A DNA stretch of 64,000 nucleotides from Leifsonia sp. Root112D2 (GTDB lineage Bacteria > Actinomycetota > Actinomycetes > Actinomycetales > Microbacteriaceae): the NCBI RefSeq assembly GCF_001424905.1, contig NZ_LMCU01000001.1, positions 861,480 to 925,479 of the forward strand. Reading direction: 5' to 3'. The stretch's first letter is position 1, and the number at the start of each line of letters is the position of its first letter. Position numbers and translations under genes: made by a program. The notes beneath the pieces are model-generated. The model ran no database searches. It saw nothing but the letters and a program-made list of their open reading frames with translations, and was not told the origin of the DNA. Of the stretch, positions 33,636 through 41,316 are shown piece by piece.

Positions 33636-34864
33636 GGCGCGATTCCCGCCAGCGCAGGCTTGAAGCCGAGTCGCGTGTTCTCGCAGCAGCCGGGCCGGCA
33701 GACGTCGTACCACGGACCGAGTTGCGTCACGGCCGCGCGGTCGGTGACTGCAGTGCCGTTGATCCGCTCAAGCGTCAGGTCGACGAGTCCGTCGACATAA
33801 TCTGCCTGCACGCCGGGCGTCGGCACTCGCACGCAGACGATGCCCGCCTCCCGTGCCGTCTCGGCGGCCTCGTTGTCGAGATCCCACAGCACCTCCATGT
33901 GATCGCTGACAAAGCCAATGGGCACGATCAGCACCGCACGGATGCCCCGCTCGGGCAATGTGCGAATCACGTCGTTGATGTCTGGCTCAAGCCACGGCAT
34001 ACTTGGCGGCCCGGAACGAGACTGGTACACCAATTGCCACTCTGGGCGCGCACCGGTCTGAGCGGCCATAACCGCTTCGGCCACGGCGCGATGCTGCGCT
34101 CCATATGCGCCCTCGGGACCCAGATCTCGCTCGGCAGGACCCGAGGCGGCAGCATCCGTCGAGGGGATGGAATGCGTCGTGAAGAGCACCTCAACCTCAC
34201 GGGCGACATCGAGATCACTCAGCTGCACCCGCAGGTCATTGAGCGCCTCGCGCACACCGTCGCTGAATGGGGTGACAAAACCAGGGTGATCGAAAAATTG
34301 CCTCACCTTGTCAATCTGGATCTCGTCGCCCACGCCGGTGTCGACGAGGGCATCGGCAAAGTCTTCCCGATACTGACGGCAGCTTGAGTACGACGAATAC
34401 GCGCTCGTAGCGATCGCCAGAAGGCGCCGATGGCCGTCATCGTAAGCCGCACGCACGGCGTCACCCATGTATGGTTCCCAGTTGCGATTGCCCCAATACA
34501 CCGGCAGGTTAACGCCACGTGCGGTCAAACGCTCTTCAAGCGCTGCCCGCAATGCACGGTTTTGCGCATTGATGGGGCTGACTCCGTCGTAGTGACGATA
34601 GTGATGGGCCACCTCTTCGAGCCGCTCATCAGGGATTCCGCGCCCGCGCGTGACGTTGCGCAAGAAAGGGATGACGTCATCTTGGCCTTCCGGGCCGCCG
34701 AAGCCCGCCAGCAGGATCGCGTCGTAGCGTGTCGGCTCCTGAACGTGCTCGCGACCCGACCGGGCCGCCGCAGTGGCACCCGGCACCAGCGCGCCCGGCG
34801 CGAACGGCACGGCGCTCGCGGCCGGCGATTTCCGACCGGTTCTGCCCAGATTGACGGCAGCCAC
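33632..34864 (-). CDS. hemH: Ferrochelatase (coproporphyrin ferrochelatase type)
   Basis: This 410-residue enzyme inserts iron into porphyrin; with HemQ and HemY present it should act on coproporphyrin III (CpfC). It has AILLAGFGGPEGQDDVIPFL near 45, the conserved His in TTHSIPSTD near 225, and the acidic WDLDNEA near 337. Cys residues in YSSYSSCRQYREDF and in the tail YDVCRPGCCENTRLGF resemble the [2Fe-2S] ligands of mycobacterial ferrochelatase. GTG 34864 shares one base with the hemQ TAG (TAGTG). About 40 N-terminal residues are disordered-looking. Confidence 0.92.
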   Translation of the reverse strand: MAAVNLGRTGRKSPAASAVPFAPGALVPGATAAARSGREHVQEPTRYDAILLAGFGGPEGQDDVIPFLRNVTRGRGIPDERLEEVAHHYRHYDGVSPINAQNRALRAALEERLTARGVNLPVYWGNRNWEPYMGDAVRAAYDDGHRRLLAIATSAYSSYSSCRQYREDFADALVDTGVGDEIQIDKVRQFFDHPGFVTPFSDGVREALNDLRVQLSDLDVAREVEVLFTTHSIPSTDAAASGPAERDLGPEGAYGAQHRAVAEAVMAAQTGARPEWQLVYQSRSGPPSMPWLEPDINDVIRTLPERGIRAVLIVPIGFVSDHMEVLWDLDNEAAETAREAGIVCVRVPTPGVQADYVDGLVDLTLERINGTAVTDRAAVTQLGPWYDVCRPGCCENTRLGFKPALAGIAP

Positions 34865-35589
34865 TACGAGAGCACCTCCGGCACGTCGGCGACGGAGATA
34901 CGCCGGCCGGTGAAGAACGGCGTCTCCTCCTTCACATAGAGACGGGCATCCGTCTGACGCAGCGCCCGCATGAGGTCGACGAGATCGGTGAGGCTGTCGC
35001 TTTCGAGCGGAAGCACCCACTCGTAGTCGCCGAGTGCGAAGGCGGCGACGGTGTTGGCGAGCACCGAACGGAACGCGGCACCCTTGCGACCGTGATCGGC
35101 CAGCATGCGGCTGCGTTCCTCGTCGGGCAGCAGGTACCACTCGTGGGTGCGCACGAACGGGTACACGGTGATCCAGGCGGCGGGGGCGACACCGCGCAGG
35201 AAGGCCGGCACATGCGCCTTGTTGAACTCGGCGTCGCGGTGCACGGCCATGTAGTTCCAGGTGGGCAGCAGCGCACTGATGAGCGCGGTGCGGCGCAGCA
35301 CGCGCAGCGCCGCCTGAATGCCTTCGGCGGTCGGGCCGTGCAGCCAGAACATCAGGTCGCTGTCGGCTTTGAAGCCCGAGACGTCGTAGATTCCGCGCAC
35401 GGTGACGCCGGATGCCTCTACCTGCGTAACAGCGGCCCGCAGCTCGTCGGCACCGCCGGCATCCGTCACGGAAGAGCGCAGCGGGTCACGGCGGAACACG
35501 GCCCAGAGCGTAAAGCCCTGTGGAGGTTCTTCGTCGGGGTGAGCTGTGTGGTGGGGGGATGCTGCCACGGCGGCAGCCGGGTTAGTCAT
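34864..35589 (-). CDS. hemQ: Coproheme decarboxylase, chlorite-dismutase family
   Basis: This 241-residue enzyme (ChdC) converts coproheme to haem b with peroxide, the last step of the coproporphyrin route. Family segments include WFWLHGPTAEG-like FWLHGPTAEGIQAAL near residue 78, then YPFVRTHEWYLLPDEERSRMLADHG near 140-164 with the catalytic Tyr, and the haem-proximal His in the following helix. ATG 35589 is preferred over ATG 35598 because GGGAGG lies 9 nt upstream of the former and directly abuts the latter. hemH follows at once. Confidence 0.9.
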   Translation of the reverse strand: MTNPAAAVAASPHHTAHPDEEPPQGFTLWAVFRRDPLRSSVTDAGGADELRAAVTQVEASGVTVRGIYDVSGFKADSDLMFWLHGPTAEGIQAALRVLRRTALISALLPTWNYMAVHRDAEFNKAHVPAFLRGVAPAAWITVYPFVRTHEWYLLPDEERSRMLADHGRKGAAFRSVLANTVAAFALGDYEWVLPLESDSLTDLVDLMRALRQTDARLYVKEETPFFTGRRISVADVPEVLS

Positions 35590-35652
35590 GACCTCCATCC
35601 TCCCTCGTTAGACGCGGGAGAGCAAAAGCACGGCTACTTCAGCGGTCAACTA

Positions 35653-35985
35653 TCAGCGACGGCGCACCGCGCGCACGCCGGCCCACACTGCCGCGACCGC
35701 GAGCGAGGCGAGTACCGTGGCCGCGGCGGCGGATGCCACCGGATGCTCATGGCGAAGACGCGTGAGTTGCTTGCGGGGATTGAGCTTGTCTTCCAGGGAG
35801 GTGAGAGTTGTCGCGAGCCGAGCTCGGGCCCGCGCCGCCTCGATGGCCGCGTCGGTGCTCGGAGCCACGACCGGAATCGGCTCAAGTCCGTGGGTCGATA
35901 CCGGGTTCGGATTCGTGGCCCTCAGGCCGGGTGCGACGGCGCCTCGCGTGCCCGGGTGTCGCGACGGAGTGTGTTCAGTGGTCAT
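35653..35985 (-). CDS. DUF3618 domain protein
   Basis: This 110-residue protein has a Pro-rich N-terminal 45 residues, an Ala/Arg helix AAIEAARARARLATTLTSLEDKLNPRKQL (about 43-71) that is the DUF3618 core, and a single membrane helix near 83-102 ending in basic residues. The function of DUF3618 is not known. It overlaps the preceding holin-like gene by 11 bp and lies 64 bp from hemQ. Together the three small genes form a mini-operon embedded in the haem cluster. Confidence 0.75.
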   Translation of the reverse strand: MTTEHTPSRHPGTRGAVAPGLRATNPNPVSTHGLEPIPVVAPSTDAAIEAARARARLATTLTSLEDKLNPRKQLTRLRHEHPVASAAAATVLASLAVAAVWAGVRAVRRR

Positions 35986-36388
35986 ACTTGCCCACCCCCT
36001 TGATGGCATTCACGTCTTGCTTCACGCTGGCGATCGTCTGCTGGGGAACAGGTGGCATGGCTTTCTTGAACCAGCGCAGTCCGACCAGCACAAGAATCAC
36101 CACGAGTATGAGCAGGCCGGCGGCCGCCAGCAGGGCGGCCAGCCACCCCGGGAACACCAGCGCAAGCCCGAGCACACCCGCGGCGACAAGCGTCGCCAGC
36201 ATGAAGAAAGCGAGAAGTCCCGCAAACGCGAACAGTCCTATGCCGACTCCGGCATGCACCGCCTTGCTAATCATCTCAGCCTTCAGCTGGTTCAGCTCGG
36301 CCTTCAGCAGCGCGATCAGTTGCGCAGGCAGATCCCTGATCAGTCCGAGAAAGGAACGCTTGCCCGCGGCTTCGGGTTCATCGGTCAC
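35975..36388 (-). CDS. Phage holin-like family membrane protein (DUF1469 type)
   Basis: This 137-residue protein has an N-terminal amphipathic region (LIALLKAELNQLKAEMISKAVHAG), two strongly hydrophobic helices (about 47-75 and 80-103) and a charged tail. This fits the chromosomal holin-superfamily III/DUF1469 proteins of actinobacteria, which are not phage genes despite the name. No phage gene is nearby. Its end overlaps the DUF3618 gene. A role in the cell envelope is plausible but unproven. Confidence 0.75.
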   Translation of the reverse strand: MTDEPEAAGKRSFLGLIRDLPAQLIALLKAELNQLKAEMISKAVHAGVGIGLFAFAGLLAFFMLATLVAAGVLGLALVFPGWLAALLAAAGLLILVVILVLVGLRWFKKAMPPVPQQTIASVKQDVNAIKGVGKYDH

Positions 36389-36417
36389 TTGAGGTCACCG
36401 TCCTCTCGAGGAGCGTC

Positions 36418-36903
36418 TTATTCGGTCTCGTCCGCGGTGGCGCTGGCGGACTTCGCTGTGGACGATCGAGTGGACGCCGACGTCAAGGCGGCCGACTTCT
36501 TCGCGGCGGGCTTCTTGGTCGCAGGCTTCTTTGTCGCAGGCTTCCTTGTCGTCGATTTCGCGGCCGGCTTCTTCGCGACTGTTGAGCCTGTCGTGCTCGC
36601 CTTTGACGCATTCGCCGATTGTGCGCTCGGCTTTGTCGTGCTCGGCTTTGTGGTGCTCGTGGTGTTCGAACGCTTCACGACGGAGGAGACGGCCTTCTTT
36701 GCTCCCTCGATCAACGCATCCGGAATGTCGCCGATTTTCTCGGCAGCGAAGTCCTGCACCTGGTGCACCTGCTTCTGCACGCCCGGTGTCTCCCACACCT
36801 TGTTGGCCGCGGCCACGATCTGCTCGTACCGCTTGCGGCCCGCACGCGCCCCCAGCACGTAACCGATCGCCGCGCCGGTGACAAAAAGTATCTTGCCCTT
36901 CAT
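36418..36903 (-). CDS. YtxH-like protein with Lys/Ala/Pro-rich tail
   Basis: This 161-residue protein begins with a glycine-containing membrane helix MKGKILFVTGAAIGYVLGARAG (residues 1-22), the pattern of YtxH-like proteins. A helical region to about 75 follows, then a low-complexity tail of Ser/Thr and repeated AAKK/ATKKP units (from about 120) resembling actinobacterial histone-like tails. ATG 36903 has AAAGGGG 8 nt upstream. It opens the three-gene set before hemQ. The basic tail could bind nucleic acid or acidic polymers; that is inference. Confidence 0.7.
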   Translation of the reverse strand: MKGKILFVTGAAIGYVLGARAGRKRYEQIVAAANKVWETPGVQKQVHQVQDFAAEKIGDIPDALIEGAKKAVSSVVKRSNTTSTTKPSTTKPSAQSANASKASTTGSTVAKKPAAKSTTRKPATKKPATKKPAAKKSAALTSASTRSSTAKSASATADETE

Positions 36904-36920
36904 CGTCACTACCCCTTTAA

Positions 36921-36938
36921 GAATCGCTTTCGCGATTC
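36921..36938 (-). terminator. Hairpin downstream of hemY
   Basis: GAATCGC (36921-36927) pairs perfectly with GCGATTC (36932-36938) around a 4-nt loop, between the hemY stop and the next gene. The T-run after it is weak, so termination may be partial. Confidence 0.45.
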
Positions 36939-36951
36939 GTGTCGGTGATTC

Positions 36952-38559
36952 TTAGGTCAATGCCTTCCAGCGTAACCCCCGGATGCGGCGCGCCGCCTCC
37001 CGAGTATCAGGAACCACGGAGGCCAGGCCGGTACCGGTGAGCCAGGCGCCGCAGACCTCGAGACCGTCGATGTCGTCGATAGCCGAACGGACGGCGGCGA
37101 TGCGCTCGCGCTGACCGAGCGCGGCAAACGGCAGCGCGTTCGTCCACCGCGTGCGGGCGAAGCCGAGCACGGCGGATGCCTGCAGCGGAATATCCAGCAG
37201 CGTCGCGGCATCCTTCAACGCGAGATCGCGGAACGTGTCGTCGTCGAGGGCCGCCGTTCGACTCGGCTCACCCGCACGGCCGTACGAGAGGCGCAGCACG
37301 TGGCGACCGCTGCCAGCGGCTTCGGCTAGCCAGGGCCACTTGGCGGTGGCGTGCGTGAGGGCCTTGGCGGTAACGGCCGCGCTTCCTGCGGCCTCGCCCT
37401 GAGCGTCTTCGGCGACGAGCAGACCGGTGCCCCGGGGGGCGGAGTCGAGGGCAGGGGCGTCGAGCACGAGCGTGGCCAGCTCGACGCTGGATGCCTCGGG
37501 CCAGTCGAGCTCGGCAAGATGCGCCGCGTCGGCGGATGCTCCGCTCAGCACCCTCAGCGCCGCGTCACCCGGCAGCGCCACGAGCACCGCATCGGCCCAC
37601 AGGCTCTCGCCGCCCGCGAGGCCGACCCGCCAGCGGCCCGCTTCGGCACCACTACCGCCCTCCTCGCCCTCGACGCCTGTCGAAAACGACGGAGAAATCG
37701 ATGATTCGGGATGATTCGGGTCGTTTTCGGCGGATTCGGGCAGTTTTTCCGTCGTTTTGGTTAAGGGCGCGAGGCCCGCGGGGGTGAGAGATTCGACGCG
37801 GGCGCCCGTGCGGATCGTGCCACCGCGGGCCTCGATCTGGGAGACGAGTTCGTCGACGAGCCGCGACATCCCGCCGCGCAGCCCGCCCACGGCCGAGCCG
37901 GCCTTCGCGGCACCGCGCAGCTCCATGACGGCACCCGAAAGCGAGCCCTGCCGGGTGAGCGCGCTGTTCAGCCCGGGCGCGACGACGGCGATATCCAGTT
38001 CGTCGGGCTGGGCCGAATACACCCCCGAGGCCACCGGGGCGACCAGCCGATCGTGCACGGCCCGCCCCATGCGACGCCGCACGAGCTGGCCGAGATTGCG
38101 TTCGTGCCCGATCTTCATCACGGGCATGATTCGGTCGAGATAGGCGCGCAACGCGCCGCCCCAGCCGATGGCCCGTACCACATCACTCGCCAGCGGCGAG
38201 CTCGGAATGCCGAGCAGCCCGGCCTTCGGCAGCGGCACCGTGCGGTCGGCCAGGCGCAACCACGCCCCGGCCGGATTCGGCTGCACGACGGCGTCGTCGA
38301 GACCCAGATCCGAGATGAGCTGCGCCACCGCGCCGCCACGGGTGGCGAAGCTCTCTGCCCCCGTATCGAGCCGGATGCCTGCCACCTCGTGCGTGGCTAC
38401 GCTGCCGCCGACGACATCCGCCGCCTCGAGCACCGTCACGGCGAAGCCGGGGCGGGCAATGTCACGCGCCGCAACCAAGCCGGCGATGCCCCCGCCGAGG
38501 ATCAGGACGCGCGTCGGTGCGAGCGAGGCCGGCTCTTCGTCAGGTTCGTCACCGCGCAT
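36952..38559 (-). CDS. hemY: Protoporphyrinogen/coproporphyrinogen III oxidase
   Basis: This 535-residue FAD enzyme should oxidise coproporphyrinogen III (CgoX) given HemQ in the cluster. The N-terminus has VLILGGGIAGLVAARDIARP near residues 18-37, and the substrate domain includes GLRGGMSRLVDELV near 228; it ends with a CGAWLTGTGLASVVPD segment. It is 50-80 residues longer than usual. The excess includes a 30-residue peptide (about 264-294) encoded by a 90-bp palindromic element also found in hemE. ATG 38559 overlaps hemE by 11 nt. Confidence 0.92.
   Translation of the reverse strand: MRGDEPDEEPASLAPTRVLILGGGIAGLVAARDIARPGFAVTVLEAADVVGGSVATHEVAGIRLDTGAESFATRGGAVAQLISDLGLDDAVVQPNPAGAWLRLADRTVPLPKAGLLGIPSSPLASDVVRAIGWGGALRAYLDRIMPVMKIGHERNLGQLVRRRMGRAVHDRLVAPVASGVYSAQPDELDIAVVAPGLNSALTRQGSLSGAVMELRGAAKAGSAVGGLRGGMSRLVDELVSQIEARGGTIRTGARVESLTPAGLAPLTKTTEKLPESAENDPNHPESSISPSFSTGVEGEEGGSGAEAGRWRVGLAGGESLWADAVLVALPGDAALRVLSGASADAAHLAELDWPEASSVELATLVLDAPALDSAPRGTGLLVAEDAQGEAAGSAAVTAKALTHATAKWPWLAEAAGSGRHVLRLSYGRAGEPSRTAALDDDTFRDLALKDAATLLDIPLQASAVLGFARTRWTNALPFAALGQRERIAAVRSAIDDIDGLEVCGAWLTGTGLASVVPDTREAARRIRGLRWKALT
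37679..37768. repeat. 90-bp in-frame palindromic element, copy 1 (in hemY)
   Basis: The ends of this element are identical to copy 2 in hemE: 19 nt at 37679-37697 and 22 nt at 37747-37768. The ends are inverted repeats of each other: 37681-37697 pairs with 37744-37760 at 15 of 17 positions. The core differs between copies and here contains GATTCGGG three times. Read on the minus strand in the hemY frame it encodes a peptide of form PLTKTTE...ESA.N...SS.SPSFST. Confidence 0.88.
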
Positions 38560-39790
38560 GAACGAACTCGACGAGTCGGGTGAGAACATCCGGGTCGGTC
38601 TCGGGCGGCACGCCATGGCCGAGATTGAGCACGTGGGAGGGCGCGTGCGCGCCGCGCTCGAGCACGTCGAGCACATGGGCCTCGAGCACCGGCCACGGGG
38701 CGTCGAGCATGGCGGGGTCGATGTTGCCCTGCACGGGAACGACGTGTCCGAGGCGCCTGCTCGCCTCATCGAGCGGCACGCGATAATCGACGCCCACCAC
38801 ATCGGCGCCCACGTCGTGCATGGCCTTCAGGAGCTCGCCCGTTCCGACACCGAAGTGCACGATGGGCACATTGCGCCGCTCGGCCGTGCTCGTCGAAAAC
38901 GACGGAGAAACTGAGCTATCAGCTCCAAATCCAGCATTTCCGGCCGATTCGCGCGATTCTTCCGTCGTTTTGGTTAAGGGCACCTCAGGCCGGGTTGTGT
39001 AGGTGAGGCCGCGCACGTGGGCGAGTGCACGAGTGGATGCCGGCGCCACGTACCGCACGTAGTCGGCGAGCGACAGCGCTCCCGCCCAGGAGTCGAAGAG
39101 CTGCGCGGCGCTCGCACCGGCGAGAATCTGGGCGCGCAGGAAGGCGCCCGTGACATCCGCGGTCCACGCCATGAGGGCGGCCCAGGCATCCGGTTCGGCG
39201 TGCATGAGCGTGCGTGCACGAATGTGGTCCTTCGACGGGCCGCCCTCCACCAGATAGGCGGCGAGAGTGAACGGCGCGCCGGCGAAGCCGATGAGCGGGG
39301 TCGAGCCGAGCTCGGCGACGGTGCGTCGCACGCCCTCGATCACCGCGGAGAGCGGGCCGTTCGGGTCTTCCGGCAGCAGCGAGGCGGGGTCGAGCGCGGT
39401 CAGTGCCGCGACATCCGCCGCGGTGCGAACGGCATGGCCGAGCACCGGGCCCTTGCCCGGGACGATGTCCACGTCGACCCCGGCGAGTCGCAACGGCACC
39501 ACGATGTCGCTGAAAAAGATGGCAGCATCGACGCCGTGGCGACGCACCGGCTGCAGGGTGATCTCGCTCGAAAGCGCCGGGTCGAGGCAAGCGTCGAGCA
39601 TGTGGGTGCCCACGCGCAGTTCGCGGTACTCGGGAAGCGAGCGCCCGGCCTGGCGCATGAACCACACGGGCGTCACGGGCTGCCGCACCCCCTGATACGC
39701 GCGAACCAACCGCGAGTCCGCGGTCAGGGCGTCAGCGAGTGGATGCCCCGGGGCGAGAGCGAGGGCGGCGGGCGTCTCAGCGATGGTCAC
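38549..39790 (-). CDS. hemE: Uroporphyrinogen decarboxylase
   Basis: This 413-residue enzyme decarboxylates uroporphyrinogen III to coproporphyrinogen III. It has the N-terminal signature TPVWFMRQAGRSLPEYRELR near residues 40-59, DAAIFFSDIVVPL near 90, FAGAPFTLAAYLVEGGPSK near 165-183, and VVGVDYRVPLDEASRRLG near 338. It is about 50-60 residues longer than usual; most of the excess is a loop near 265-310 that contains a 90-bp palindromic element. GTG 39790 diverges from hemA; CAGAAT lies 6 nt upstream. Confidence 0.94.
   Translation of the reverse strand: MTIAETPAALALAPGHPLADALTADSRLVRAYQGVRQPVTPVWFMRQAGRSLPEYRELRVGTHMLDACLDPALSSEITLQPVRRHGVDAAIFFSDIVVPLRLAGVDVDIVPGKGPVLGHAVRTAADVAALTALDPASLLPEDPNGPLSAVIEGVRRTVAELGSTPLIGFAGAPFTLAAYLVEGGPSKDHIRARTLMHAEPDAWAALMAWTADVTGAFLRAQILAGASAAQLFDSWAGALSLADYVRYVAPASTRALAHVRGLTYTTRPEVPLTKTTEESRESAGNAGFGADSSVSPSFSTSTAERRNVPIVHFGVGTGELLKAMHDVGADVVGVDYRVPLDEASRRLGHVVPVQGNIDPAMLDAPWPVLEAHVLDVLERGAHAPSHVLNLGHGVPPETDPDVLTRLVEFVHAR
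38892..38981. repeat. 90-bp in-frame palindromic element, copy 2 (in hemE)
   Basis: Same length, same phase and same orientation as copy 1 at 37679-37768, with identical terminal blocks (38892-38910 and 38960-38981). The ends are mutually inverted (38894-38910 against 38957-38973). The core has diverged. The encoded peptide shares PLTKTTE, ESA, N, SS and SPSFST at identical spacing with that in HemY. It sits just before the conserved strand VPIVHFGVGTGEL, so it occupies a surface loop. Confidence 0.88.
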
Positions 39791-39836
39791 CCCGCAATTC
39801 TGTCAAAGCTAGCTGAGTGCTGCTCTCCCCGCCCGG

Positions 39837-39852
39837 TCGGCAAGCTCAGGGA
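39837..39852. repeat. TCGGCAAGCTCAGGGA repeat, intergenic copy
   Basis: This 16-bp sequence between hemE and hemA is identical to 45006-45021 inside the VIT-family gene. It resembles a short dispersed repeat widespread in actinobacteria. Confidence 0.6.
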
Positions 39853-39889
39853 ACGACGCGCGCGATTCGGAGTCGGGCGTTCTCGAGCG

Positions 39890-39895
39890 TAGGCT
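39890..39895 (+). promoter_or_regulatory. -10 box TAGGCT, leaderless promoter of hemA
   Basis: TAGGCT ends 7 nt before GTG 39903. Confidence 0.6.
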
Positions 39896-39902
39896 CAACC
39901 CC

Positions 39903-41282
39903 GTGCTTCTCTGCTTCACCTCGAGTCACCGCAACGCCGGATTCGACCTCCTCGAACGGCTCGAGCGGCGCGCCCCCGACATCATCGACGCTCTCGACGC
40001 GCGCGGCGAACAATTCAGCGGCAGCGTGGTTCTCGCCACCTGCAACCGCTTCGAGGCCTATCTCGATGTCGACGAGCCGCTCCGTTCCACCCACGCGGAT
40101 GCCGCCGAGACCATCATCGAGACCATGAGCGCTGCGACAGGGATCGATGCAAGCGAGCTGCGCGCATCCAGTGCCGTCAAAAGCGGCCACGACGTTGCCG
40201 AGCACCTCTTCTCGGTCTCCAGTGGCCTGGAATCGGTGGTCGTCGGCGAAGGCGAAATCGCCGGACAGGTGCGTCGCGCGCTCGAAGCAGCCCGGACAAG
40301 GGGCACCGTCTCGCGAGAACTCGAGCGGCTGTTCCAGGATGCCTCGCGCACCTCGCGCGGCGTGAAGAACCGCACGGGAATCACGAGCGCGGGCCGTTCG
40401 GTCGTTCGGCTCGCCCTCGACATGAGCGAGAGCCGCATCACCGACTGGGCCGCCACCAGCGTGCTGCTCGTGGGCACGGGCGCGTACGCCGGCGCGACCC
40501 TGGCCGCCCTGCGCGACCGCGGCGTCACGAATGTGCGGGTGTTCTCCCGCACCGGCCGGGCCCAGAAGTTCGCGGCAACCCACGACATCGATGCGGTGGC
40601 CGTCGACGGGCTCGTGGAGGCCGTCGCGGCATCCGACCTGATCGTCGCCTGCAGCGTGGCGCCCACGGTCATTGTGGATGCGCAAACCGTGAGCCTCGCG
40701 AGCAACGTCAAGGGTGCACTTGAGCGGCGGCTCATCGTTGACCTGGGTCTGCCCCGCAACGTGGACCCCGCCGTCGCCCTCGTCGATGGCACCGAACTGC
40801 TCGACCTCGAGACCATCAGCAAGCACGCGCCGCTCGCCGAGCTGAACGCCACCGATGATGCCCGTACGCTGGTCGGCGAGGCCGTCGCGGAGTTCCGCGC
40901 GCGCTCCAGCGAGCAGGCCATCACCCCTGCACTTGTCGCCCTGCGCACGCACATTTTCGATGTGCTGGACGGCGAGATCGCCTGGGCCAGGCGGCGTGGC
41001 GATACCAGCGAGAAGACAGAAGAAGCGCTGCGGCACCTCGCCGGGGTTCTGCTGCACACCCCCTCGGTGCGCGCGCGCGAACTGGCCCGGGAGGGTCGCG
41101 CCGACGCCTTCATCGAGGGCGCCGCAGCACTGTTCGGCATCGATACGCCGGATGCGACGGCTGGTCTTCGCCCCGTCGCCCGCGCCGACACCAACACCAA
41201 CACCAACACCAACACCAACACCAACACCAACACCAAACGTTCCACAGCCGAGAACAGCACCACGGAGTCCGAGGCGTCCTAA
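39903..41282 (+). CDS. hemA: Glutamyl-tRNA reductase
   Basis: This 459-residue enzyme commits glutamyl-tRNA to tetrapyrrole synthesis. The catalytic Cys is in VVLATCNRFEAYLDV near residue 48, with SGLESVVVGEGEIAGQV near 107, the NADPH-binding LLVGTGAYAGATLAALRDRG near 190, and the C-terminal dimerisation helices near 325-420. Past 425 the tail is low-complexity with a (Thr-Asn)7-Thr run encoded by a hexanucleotide repeat. It diverges from hemE and has a leaderless-type promoter. The GNAT gene follows after 34 bp. Confidence 0.94.
   Translation: MLLCFTSSHRNAGFDLLERLERRAPDIIDALDARGEQFSGSVVLATCNRFEAYLDVDEPLRSTHADAAETIIETMSAATGIDASELRASSAVKSGHDVAEHLFSVSSGLESVVVGEGEIAGQVRRALEAARTRGTVSRELERLFQDASRTSRGVKNRTGITSAGRSVVRLALDMSESRITDWAATSVLLVGTGAYAGATLAALRDRGVTNVRVFSRTGRAQKFAATHDIDAVAVDGLVEAVAASDLIVACSVAPTVIVDAQTVSLASNVKGALERRLIVDLGLPRNVDPAVALVDGTELLDLETISKHAPLAELNATDDARTLVGEAVAEFRARSSEQAITPALVALRTHIFDVLDGEIAWARRRGDTSEKTEEALRHLAGVLLHTPSVRARELAREGRADAFIEGAAALFGIDTPDATAGLRPVARADTNTNTNTNTNTNTNTKRSTAENSTTESEAS
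41190..41234 (+). repeat. Hexanucleotide microsatellite (ACCAAC)7.5 in hemA
   Basis: Seven and a half perfect tandem ACCAAC units give a Thr-Asn repeat near the C-terminus of HemA. Gain or loss of units keeps the reading frame, so length may vary between strains. Confidence 0.92.
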
Positions 41283-41316
41283 GAACCAGGGCCCTCGCAA
41301 ACAAGGGGAGAAACAC

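Noticed and set aside
35975..36388. Prophage remnant suggested by a holin-like gene
   Set aside because: The family is chromosomal in actinobacteria, and no other phage gene, integrase or attachment site is near.
37679..37768. Intein or intron in hemY/hemE
   Set aside because: The inserts are only 90 bp, stay open in frame, and have no splice, intein or group II features.
41190..41234. CRISPR-like direct repeats
   Set aside because: Uninterrupted 6-bp units without spacers, in frame within hemA.
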